Source: Alphaproteobacteria bacterium casp-alpha6 (GTDB taxonomy: Bacteria; Pseudomonadota; Alphaproteobacteria; Rhodobacterales; Rhodobacteraceae). Taken from it: 38,530 nucleotides of DNA. Positions 32,413 through 38,530 of this stretch are shown piece after piece. The position numbers and the translations under genes are program-made. The notes beneath the pieces were generated by a model. The model searched no databases. It saw only the letters and a program-made list of their open reading frames with translations, and was not told the DNA's origin. The stretch covers positions 1 to 38,530 of the forward strand of contig LFER01000007.1 of the NCBI GenBank assembly GCA_001510135.1. The letters are read 5' to 3'. Position 1 is the first letter of the stretch, and each line of letters begins with the position of its first letter.

Positions 32413-33042
32413 ATGCCACATGATGATTTTGCAGTTGAACCAATCAAAGGTCTTCCGGGGATACCCCCCGAAGGCGAAGACATCTTGTGGCAGGGGCGCC
32501 CTAACTGGTGGGCGTTAAGTAAAGATAGCCTGAATATGTACTGGATTTTCGCCTATTTTATGGTTTTGGCGCTTTGGCGCTTTACATCATTATATGACCT
32601 TACTGGAACAGGGCATGCCTTTGCGCTGGCGAGTCCATTAATCATCGCGGGCGTGGCCACATGTGCGATCTTGGCCTTGTTTGCGTATATTCAGGCGCGC
32701 TGTACCATCTATACTATCACGACGAAACGGGTGGTGTTGCGCATAGGGGCTGCTTTTAGCATTGCGATCAACCTTCCTTACAGCAGGCTCTCCAATGCCA
32801 CGTTGGCGCTTCGCAAAGATGGAACGGGTACAATCGCCCTGGAGCTTTCAGAGCCGCGGAAATTTTCCTTTTTCGTCCTTTGGCCTCATTCGAGACCATG
32901 GAAATTCACGCACCCCGAACCAGCGCTTCGGTCCATCGACAACGCCAAAGAGGTGGCGCTGATCCTTTCGGAAGCTGCAAAAACAGAGGTAAACGCCCCT
33001 AAAATTTCGAAAACCTCAGATGCCATCGTGGTCGCGGAATAA
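32413..33042 (+). CDS. puhB: Photosynthetic complex assembly protein PuhB
   Basis: PuhB aids reaction-centre assembly in Rhodobacter capsulatus. The 209-residue protein has an N-terminal cytoplasmic stretch with LPGIPPEGEDILWQGRPNWW, two to three hydrophobic helices (about 40-60 and 70-95), and a PH-like domain (YTITTKRVVLRIGAAF) toward the C-terminus, as in the family. It starts 18 bp after puhA with a GGAG Shine-Dalgarno. Confidence 0.94.
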   Translation: MPHDDFAVEPIKGLPGIPPEGEDILWQGRPNWWALSKDSLNMYWIFAYFMVLALWRFTSLYDLTGTGHAFALASPLIIAGVATCAILALFAYIQARCTIYTITTKRVVLRIGAAFSIAINLPYSRLSNATLALRKDGTGTIALELSEPRKFSFFVLWPHSRPWKFTHPEPALRSIDNAKEVALILSEAAKTEVNAPKISKTSDAIVVAE

Positions 33043-33052
33043 AGGAAAGCCC

Positions 33053-33529
33053 ATGACTGATCTCACACCAACACATACCGTCAAACAAAGCGAAATGATT
33101 TCCCGCGCGATGATCCGGGCGATTTGTGCGTTGATCATTGGTGTCTTGGCATTGGTGAGTTATGCAACCTTTACGGGTCGCACGCCCAGCGCCACGGTCC
33201 CGCAGGGCAATGTGGTCAAAAGCCGTTTGATCATAATTGAGGCAGAAAATACAGGCGCCGCGCGGATTTTCACTGCCGATGGAGAATTGATCGCGGACCT
33301 AAGCGCAAAACAGGGCGGATTTATTTCAAGCATTGACCGGTCCCTGCGCCGTCAGAGGGTGGTCGCAGACCTCCCTAAGTCAGGCCCGGTTCTATTGACG
33401 CTTGATGATCTGAACCGCTTGAAAATCAGCGATCCACAAAGTGGATGGAGTGCCGATTTGATGGCATTTGGAAGCAGCAATATAGGGGCTTTCGCCATGC
33501 TCCTGGATGCACCAACGAAAGGGAACTGA
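33053..33529 (+). CDS. puhC: Photosynthetic complex assembly protein PuhC
   Basis: PuhC is a membrane-anchored protein needed for optimal reaction-centre and LH1 organisation in Rhodobacter. The 158-residue product has one N-terminal transmembrane helix (AICALIIGVLALVSYATF, about residues 21-38) and a soluble, probably periplasmic domain with GQ-like beta segments. I use ATG 33053, since the frame upstream to 33020 lies within puhB. Spacing is 10 bp from puhB and 1 bp to the next gene. Position supports the name more than sequence does. Confidence 0.88.
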   Translation: MTDLTPTHTVKQSEMISRAMIRAICALIIGVLALVSYATFTGRTPSATVPQGNVVKSRLIIIEAENTGAARIFTADGELIADLSAKQGGFISSIDRSLRRQRVVADLPKSGPVLLTLDDLNRLKISDPQSGWSADLMAFGSSNIGAFAMLLDAPTKGN

Positions 33530-33530
33530 A

Positions 33531-33827
33531 ATGGGATTTTTTACGCGTGAAATCGAAAAAGCGCCTTGCACTGTGGAAATCAGTCATAAATTTGAAAGTC
33601 TGCATGCGCATGTGCGGCTAAACAATGGCATGGTGATCGAACCGGGTGACACGGTTCAGGTGCAGGGCCCAGAAATTATGGCCCCCTTTGGTGAGATCGT
33701 TCGAGAAGATCGCGAAGCAATCATCATCCGAGCCAGTGGCTTAGAAAGGCTTTGGACCCGCCTGACCGGTGACTTCGAAGTCATGGAACTTTGTGAGTTT
33801 TCGTTTTCTGAGGAGGTTAAGCTATGA
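33531..33827 (+). CDS. bciE: Small conserved protein upstream of acsF, probable cyclase subunit BciE
   Basis: The 98-residue soluble protein begins MGFFTREIEKAPCTVEISHKF and has no signal or membrane segment. It lies between puhC and acsF; in Rhodobacter sphaeroides a small gene at this position encodes BciE, an auxiliary subunit required by the alphaproteobacterial O2-dependent cyclase AcsF. I assign the name from position and size from memory, not from an alignment. ATG 33531 has an AAAGGGAA Shine-Dalgarno. The stop overlaps the acsF start (ATGA), and the acsF Shine-Dalgarno AGGAGG is inside its last codons, so the two are strongly coupled. Confidence 0.72.
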   Translation: MGFFTREIEKAPCTVEISHKFESLHAHVRLNNGMVIEPGDTVQVQGPEIMAPFGEIVREDREAIIIRASGLERLWTRLTGDFEVMELCEFSFSEEVKL

Positions 33828-34930
33828 CATTACATTCTGCTGATGCCGACACCGTCGAAGAGGCGCTCGCCGTACAAGAAAAACTCGACAGCGACAGTGC
33901 AACCGCCATGGCGATGCAGGAAACGCTTCTTTCCCCTCGGTTTTACACGACCGATTTTGATGAAATGGATGCGATCAATGTCGATCCTGTACGTGCCGAT
34001 TGGGACAATCTGATTTCCCGCATGGTAAGCGACCCAAACAAGGGGCATTTCAAGAAAAATGAAGATTGGGATCACGTCGATTGGGACGGCATGGATCCGA
34101 CCCTGCGGAAGGAGTTTATCGATTTTCTTGTGAGCTCATGTACGTCTGAATTTTCCGGCTGTGTTCTTTACAAAGAAATGAAACGGCGCGGTAATAACAA
34201 AGATATCACACAGCTGTTTCAGCTCATGGCCCGAGATGAAGCGCGCCATGCGGGGTTCATCAATGATGCCTTGCGCGAAGCCGGTGTCGCGGTCAACCTC
34301 GGGTTTCTGACACAGAAAAAGAAATACACCTACTTTCGCCCCAAGTTCATCTATTATGCCACATATCTGTCCGAAAAGATTGGATACGCGCGCTACATAA
34401 CGATTTACCGCCATCTAGAGCGTCATCCAGAGCTTCGGTTTCACCCCATTTTCAAATGGTTCAAAGAATGGTGCAATGATGAGTTTTCCCATGGCGAAGC
34501 TTTTGCCCTGTTGATGAAAACGGACCCAAAACTGACCAGCGGGATCAATGTCTATTGGATCAAATTTTTTCTCACCGCGGTCTATGCCACAATGTATGTC
34601 CGTGATCATCAGCGCCCTGCATTTCACAAAGCGCTGGGAATAGACCCAAGTGAATACGGTCAAGAGGTCTTTGCCAAAACCTCAGAATTAAGCCGGCAGA
34701 TTTTTCCGATCACCTTGGATATCGACAATCCAAGGTGGATCAGAAACCTGAAGAAAATGCATCAGGCAAACTTGGATCTTGCAGAGGCTGAGAACATGAC
34801 CGGCCTTAGCGCTATTGTCACCCGATTGGGTGCCCGATTAAACGCTGGCCTTGCTTTTGTGTCTTTGATGACGATCCCAGCCAAATCAAATACTGTGCCT
34901 GCCTCGACCCGTTTGGAGCCTGTTTATTGA
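33824..34930 (+). CDS. acsF: Aerobic Mg-protoporphyrin IX monomethyl ester (oxidative) cyclase AcsF
   Basis: AcsF is a diiron enzyme that forms ring E of the chlorin using O2. The 368-residue protein has LLSPRFYTTDFDEMD at the N-terminus and carboxylate/histidine iron-binding motifs in ARDEARHAGF and CNDEFSHGEAF. It has normal length and no truncation. It is translationally coupled to the upstream small gene with a strong AGGAGG site. Having acsF, with no anaerobic bchE in this window, fits an aerobic phototroph. Confidence 0.97.
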   Translation: MTLHSADADTVEEALAVQEKLDSDSATAMAMQETLLSPRFYTTDFDEMDAINVDPVRADWDNLISRMVSDPNKGHFKKNEDWDHVDWDGMDPTLRKEFIDFLVSSCTSEFSGCVLYKEMKRRGNNKDITQLFQLMARDEARHAGFINDALREAGVAVNLGFLTQKKKYTYFRPKFIYYATYLSEKIGYARYITIYRHLERHPELRFHPIFKWFKEWCNDEFSHGEAFALLMKTDPKLTSGINVYWIKFFLTAVYATMYVRDHQRPAFHKALGIDPSEYGQEVFAKTSELSRQIFPITLDIDNPRWIRNLKKMHQANLDLAEAENMTGLSAIVTRLGARLNAGLAFVSLMTIPAKSNTVPASTRLEPVY

Positions 34931-35742
34931 TCGGACCAATTGGCATAGCCGTGCTTTGCGCACTTTTCGCTTGGTGGATTTCTACGGGGGCCATTTTGTT
35001 GGCGGTGCGCGTGGCTGATCGACGAAAAGGGGACACGCATGTCCAAATTGTAGTGCTGGCTATCGGATTGCTTGTGATCGGGCTTTGGGGATACAGAGAG
35101 AGCCTGACAGGGATTGATGTCCGCTCTGCATATATCGCGTTTTTCTCGGCCCTTGCCGTTTGGGGGTGGATCGAGCTGGCCTTTTTGTCAGGGGTGATCA
35201 CTGGACCCAATCGGCTTCCTGCGCCGGATAAAATACCGGAATGGGAACGACTTATCCGGGCTTGGGGTACCGTGGCATATCATGAAATCCTGTTGGTGGT
35301 GGTCTTGGCTTGGATGGTTTATGTCGGCTGGGGACAGGAAAACGGTGTCGGTCTTTGGACCTTTATAATTTTGTACTTTGCCCGCATTTCCGCAAAGTTG
35401 AACCTTTATTTTGGGGTGCCACGGATCAACACTGAATTCATACCTGAAAAGCTCAAACACTTGTCGAGCCATTTTCGCCAAACCCCAATAAATTCATTTT
35501 TTCCAATCGCAGTAACTGTCCTGACCTTTGCAGTTGCCTGTTGGATTGAAAGGGTCCTTTCGGCTACAGCGATTGCGGATAAGGTGGGATTTTCATTACT
35601 TGCCGCGCTCTCTGCGTTGGCCCTCATCGAACACTGGCTTATGGTGGTACCTTTGCCAGATGCAAAACTTTGGCGTTGGATGCTTCCCGCGCCCAATACC
35701 CTAAGAAAAGATATAAAGTCGGAGGATGTTCATGGACTTTGA
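34927..35742 (+). CDS. puhE: Photosynthetic complex assembly protein PuhE
   Basis: PuhE is an integral membrane protein (about seven hydrophobic segments) linked to reaction-centre/bacteriochlorophyll assembly control in Rhodobacter capsulatus. The 271-residue protein includes [31 protein letters not shown] and [22 protein letters not shown], typical of the DUF3623/PuhE family. No ATG fits; the frame starts at TTG 34927, which overlaps the acsF stop as TTGA. Its 3' end overlaps hemA by 11 bp. Confidence 0.9.
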   Translation: MIGPIGIAVLCALFAWWISTGAILLAVRVADRRKGDTHVQIVVLAIGLLVIGLWGYRESLTGIDVRSAYIAFFSALAVWGWIELAFLSGVITGPNRLPAPDKIPEWERLIRAWGTVAYHEILLVVVLAWMVYVGWGQENGVGLWTFIILYFARISAKLNLYFGVPRINTEFIPEKLKHLSSHFRQTPINSFFPIAVTVLTFAVACWIERVLSATAIADKVGFSLLAALSALALIEHWLMVVPLPDAKLWRWMLPAPNTLRKDIKSEDVHGL

Positions 35743-36946
35743 TGCCATTTTTACCGCGCAACTTACCCAATTGAAGGAAGAGGGAAATTATCGCATTTTT
35801 GCTGAATTAGAGCGTAAATGTGGCCAATTCCCAAAGGCAAAATGTCATGACGCGCAAACTCCTGACGAAGTGACGGTCTGGTGTTCGAACGATTACCTTG
35901 GCATGGGACAACATCCCAAAGTGCGCGAGGCTATGAAGGACGCGATTGATGCTGCAGGATGCGGGGCAGGAGGCACGCGCAATATTTCAGGCACCAATCA
36001 CGAACATCTTTTACTGGAACAGGAATTGGCGGATCTTCACGGCAAAGAAAGTGCGCTTTTGTTTACGTCTGGCTATGTGTCAAACTGGGCGGCGCTCGGG
36101 ACTTTGGGATCCAGAATTCCAAATGCAGTTATTCTTTCCGATGAATTAAATCACGCAAGCATGATCGAAGGTATTCGTCACTCACGTGCGAAAAAGATAA
36201 TCTGGAAACACAATGATCCGGAAGATCTTGATCGCAAACTGGCGGCCCTGCCCAAAGATGCGGCGAAAATCGTTGCATTTGAATCCGTTTATTCCATGGA
36301 TGGGGATATTTGCCCCATGAAGGAAATTGTGGAAGTGGCCGAAAAACATGGGGCGATGACCTATTTGGACGAAGTGCACGCCGTGGGTCTTTATGGGAAA
36401 CGGGGCGGTGGTGTGTCTGAACAAGAAGGCCTTGCAGATCGGATTACGTTGATCGAAGGCACCCTCGGCAAAGCATATGGCGTTATGGGGGGGTATGTAA
36501 CCGGATCAGCCGCCCTTTGTGACTTTATTAGATCCTTTTCCAGTGGTTTCATTTTTACCACTGCCATCCCGCCTGCAGTTGCGGCGGCCGCCCGCACCAG
36601 CATTGCGCATTTGAAAGTTTCAGAAATCGAACGGCAAAAACAACGCCGTCAGGTCGCAAAACTACGCGCCGGTTTGGATGCTGCAGGAATTCCACATCAG
36701 AAAAATCCAAGCCATATCATCCCTGTTATGATCAAAAACCCCGTCAAATGTCGCCAGATCGCAGATATCCTGATGCAGGATTATGGAATTTATGTCCAAC
36801 CGATCAACTATCCTACGGTACCAAAAGGCACAGAGCGGCTTCGGTTTACGCCTTCGCCCCTGCACAGTGACGCAGATATCGAACATTTGATCAATGCGCT
36901 GAAAGTGTTGTGGAAACAATGTGCAATTGCGCAGGCGGTAGCCTAA
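35732..36946 (+). CDS. hemA: 5-aminolevulinate synthase (Shemin pathway)
   Basis: HemA condenses glycine and succinyl-CoA into 5-aminolevulinate, the first step of tetrapyrrole synthesis. The 404-residue protein has [46 protein letters not shown] and the PLP lysine Lys247 in [11 protein letters not shown] 35732 is chosen because GGAGG then has 6-nt spacing; ATG 35726 would abut it directly. As the last gene of the bch-puh superoperon, precursor supply is probably co-regulated with bacteriochlorophyll genes. No clear terminator is visible in the 112-bp gap to the next gene. Confidence 0.97.
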   Translation: MDFDAIFTAQLTQLKEEGNYRIFAELERKCGQFPKAKCHDAQTPDEVTVWCSNDYLGMGQHPKVREAMKDAIDAAGCGAGGTRNISGTNHEHLLLEQELADLHGKESALLFTSGYVSNWAALGTLGSRIPNAVILSDELNHASMIEGIRHSRAKKIIWKHNDPEDLDRKLAALPKDAAKIVAFESVYSMDGDICPMKEIVEVAEKHGAMTYLDEVHAVGLYGKRGGGVSEQEGLADRITLIEGTLGKAYGVMGGYVTGSAALCDFIRSFSSGFIFTTAIPPAVAAAARTSIAHLKVSEIERQKQRRQVAKLRAGLDAAGIPHQKNPSHIIPVMIKNPVKCRQIADILMQDYGIYVQPINYPTVPKGTERLRFTPSPLHSDADIEHLINALKVLWKQCAIAQAVA

Positions 36947-37058
36947 ACATGCTGAGATCCGCCTATATTGCGTAAATAAAAATTTCCGTAATGGCACAGT
37001 TGCCGCGGCCAAAGAGAATCCTACTTCCAATAAAGGTTTAACTGATGGAGACCATAAA

Positions 37059-37559
37059 ATGAAATTCACAATAACCAGACGCGGTGCGCTTGTGGGCGCT
37101 GGTTCACTGGCAGCTGTCACTGCATTGCCAACTGGAATTTTGGCAGACGCGCATTCAGCCCATGAAATTCTGATGCTCAACAAGGATCCAGACAATCCAG
37201 AAAACAAGATGCTATTCGCTCCAAATATTTTGAAAGTCAATGCAGGCGATACAGTCAAATTTCTTGCTTCAGATAAAGGTCATAATAGCGAAACAATTAA
37301 AGGTATGGTGCCAGACGGGGCAGAAGGCTGGAAAGGCAAACTCAACAAAGAAGTTGAAGTCAAGCTTGATGTTCCGGGCTTTTATGGTTTCCAGTGTAAA
37401 CCTCACGCCAATATGGGCATGATCGGTCTGATCGTTGTCGAGGGCGATGGCAAAATGGCAAACCTTGAGGATGCCAAAGGCGTGAAGCACCGCGGCAAGG
37501 CAAAAGACGCATGGGCTGCTCTTTGGGAAAAAGCTGACGCCGAAGGTCTTACAAGCTGA
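37059..37559 (+). CDS. Pseudoazurin (type 1 blue copper protein)
   Basis: The 166-residue precursor is a small periplasmic electron carrier. The copper ligands of the pseudoazurin family are all present: His75 (DKGHNSET), Cys113, His116 and Met121 in CKPHANMGM. The N-terminus ITRRGALVGAGSLAAVTALPTGILADA is a signal peptide with a twin-arginine motif (TRRGAL), so Tat export is possible. GGAG lies 9 nt upstream of the ATG. It is followed by a strong intrinsic terminator. Family members pass electrons to nitrite or N2O reductases, among others; the partner here is unknown, but the gene lies directly after the photosynthesis operon. Confidence 0.93.
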   Translation: MKFTITRRGALVGAGSLAAVTALPTGILADAHSAHEILMLNKDPDNPENKMLFAPNILKVNAGDTVKFLASDKGHNSETIKGMVPDGAEGWKGKLNKEVEVKLDVPGFYGFQCKPHANMGMIGLIVVEGDGKMANLEDAKGVKHRGKAKDAWAALWEKADAEGLTS

Positions 37560-37582
37560 TCATACTTTGAAAACCAGAAAGA

Positions 37583-37619
37583 GAAAGGCGCCCCGTTTTG
37601 AGGCGCCTTTCCTCTTTTT
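37583..37619 (+). terminator. Intrinsic terminator after the pseudoazurin gene
   Basis: GAAAGGCGCC (37583-37592) and GGCGCCTTTC (37602-37611) form a 10-bp perfect stem with a 9-nt loop, followed by a T-rich tract (37613-37619). It lies 24 bp past the pseudoazurin stop and is the clearest terminator in the window. Confidence 0.92.
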
Positions 37620-37697
37620 AAGGTCATTAATTCAATTTTCTTAGAATAAAACTTCCTTTAAACTGCTTTAAAATCGTTTTTGGCAAAGGGAGTGGAT

Positions 37698-38477
37698 ATG
37701 AAAGTCTGCGTGGCATTTTTTGGAATTACTCGGTCTTTGTCTCATACCAAAGACAGTATTTTGGAAAATGTTCTTTCTCCTCTTTCAGCCTTTTTTGACT
37801 TAGAAATTGTCGCTCATTTTTATGAAAATGCTTTTGATGAAACTGCAGAGGGTGGTTTGTTGGAAAATGAAATTCTGCCATTTGACGACATAAAGATACA
37901 GGCCGCAGAAGATCCAGAAAAGCTGGATGAGTTTCAAAAAATTAAGGAATTTGGCGATTATTGGAACAATGATTTCAAAAGTACGCGAAATCTATTTCTA
38001 CAGCTGGGCTCACTTCAGGCTGTGCATAGTTTTCCACAGGTCCGTGACAGCGACATTTGTCTGTTTTTGCGTCCCGATCTGCTCATGCATACATCGTTTT
38101 CCAAATCAATTGTATCTATCAGAAACCTGAGGGATGACCGCATCCTGTTGCCGTTTTGGCAGAATTGGAAGGGCGGTTTAAATGATCGTTTTGCGTTTTG
38201 CAGAGGGGAGAGAGCAAAAAAGGCCTATGCCTGCCGTGGCAGGCATGCGCTTGAATTTTGCCAACGCACAGGCGGCGCACTGCAAAGTGAACAATTGCTT
38301 CGCTATTCTGTGATGCGCTATGGCGTAAAAACCCAAGACCTCAGTGCCACAGCCAGTCGCGTGCGCGCTGACGGACGCATTGTGAAAGAAGATTTTGCGA
38401 GGCGGAGCTTTCGAACATGGCGCCAACGCCGCCGCCTTACAAAAGATTGGGATTTTTCTGATCTTGACGATCAATAA
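37698..38477 (+). CDS. Unrecognised protein, possibly glycan-synthesis related
   Basis: The 259-residue protein begins MKVCVAFFGITRSLSHTKDSI and contains DICLFLRPDLLMHTSF (about residues 120-135), resembling the small-sugar-transferase-like proteins that start FSGQLR or FFG.TR and carry an R.D motif. It has no signal peptide or membrane segment, and the C-terminus is strongly basic (RRSFRTWRQRRRL). I choose ATG 37698, with AAGGGAG upstream, over the in-frame TTG at 37680. It is a separate unit from the photosynthesis genes, lying behind the pseudoazurin terminator. Function is not established; the family link is a weak motif-level judgement. Confidence 0.7.
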   Translation: MKVCVAFFGITRSLSHTKDSILENVLSPLSAFFDLEIVAHFYENAFDETAEGGLLENEILPFDDIKIQAAEDPEKLDEFQKIKEFGDYWNNDFKSTRNLFLQLGSLQAVHSFPQVRDSDICLFLRPDLLMHTSFSKSIVSIRNLRDDRILLPFWQNWKGGLNDRFAFCRGERAKKAYACRGRHALEFCQRTGGALQSEQLLRYSVMRYGVKTQDLSATASRVRADGRIVKEDFARRSFRTWRQRRRLTKDWDFSDLDDQ

Positions 38478-38530
38478 AGGCTTGACGCATTTGGTGAGTC
38501 CACTGGCGATCACACTGCGTCAAAAGCAGT

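Noticed and set aside
38437..38530. Open frame on the - strand entering from the right edge (31 residues ending NPNLL)
   Set aside because: It could be the 3' end of a convergent gene, but it overlaps the unknown CDS by about 40 bp and is too short to judge.

Overview
The window is a chromosomal segment of an alphaproteobacterium, most likely a Rhodobacterales (Roseobacter-group) aerobic anoxygenic phototroph. The evidence is the housekeeping order mnmG-rsmG-parA-parB / hemW-rdgB-rph / hrcA-grpE / mutS, followed by a bacteriochlorophyll a and reaction-centre gene block of Rhodobacterales type. That block has ppsR/ppaA regulators, the O2-dependent cyclase acsF with an adjacent small bciE-like gene, and a Shemin-pathway hemA. 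Base composition looks moderate for the group. The left end (mnmG-parB) and ppsR/ppaA look more AT-rich by eye. I saw no rRNA, tRNA, CRISPR array, insertion sequence or phage gene.

Left part (1-15190), housekeeping. The 3' part of mnmG overlaps rsmG, parA overlaps rsmG, and parB follows 9 bp after parA. A perfect 16-bp parS sequence lies inside the 5' end of rsmG, so ParA, ParB and a centromere site sit together; this normally marks the origin-proximal region. hemW-rdgB-rph run leftward in overlapping order, divergent from hrcA-grpE. mutS is convergent with grpE and divergent from a malic enzyme with a phosphotransacetylase-like domain (maeB). An msrA with a likely signal peptide, a class IV aminotransferase and a sulfotransferase-like gene follow.

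Middle part (15188-21714), leftward photosynthesis genes and regulators. bchG, a PucC/LhaA-family carrier gene, bchP and idi are tightly packed or overlapping. They make the isoprenoid tail precursor, attach it to bacteriochlorophyllide and reduce it. ppaA and ppsR are translationally coupled. Two tandem perfect TGT-N12-ACA palindromes (PpsR/CrtJ consensus) sit at the bchG start. A third overlaps the -35 box of the bchF promoter. PpsR encoded here can therefore be proposed to repress both flanking bch operons, with PpaA as cobalamin-binding antirepressor.

Right part (21715-36946), one rightward superoperon of about 15 kb: bchF-bchN-bchB-bchH-bchL-bchM-lhaA-puhA-puhB-puhC-bciE-acsF-puhE-hemA. 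Most neighbours overlap by ATGA, TGATG or TTGA junctions. It covers 5-aminolevulinate synthesis, Mg chelation (H subunit), methylation, ring E closure, protochlorophyllide reduction, C3-vinyl hydration, and assembly of the reaction centre and LH1. It is followed by a pseudoazurin gene with an intrinsic terminator and by an unrecognised, possibly glycan-related gene. The genes bchCXYZ, bchID, crt and puf are not in the window, and both flanks return to non-photosynthesis genes. The photosynthesis gene cluster is therefore probably split or rearranged in this genome.
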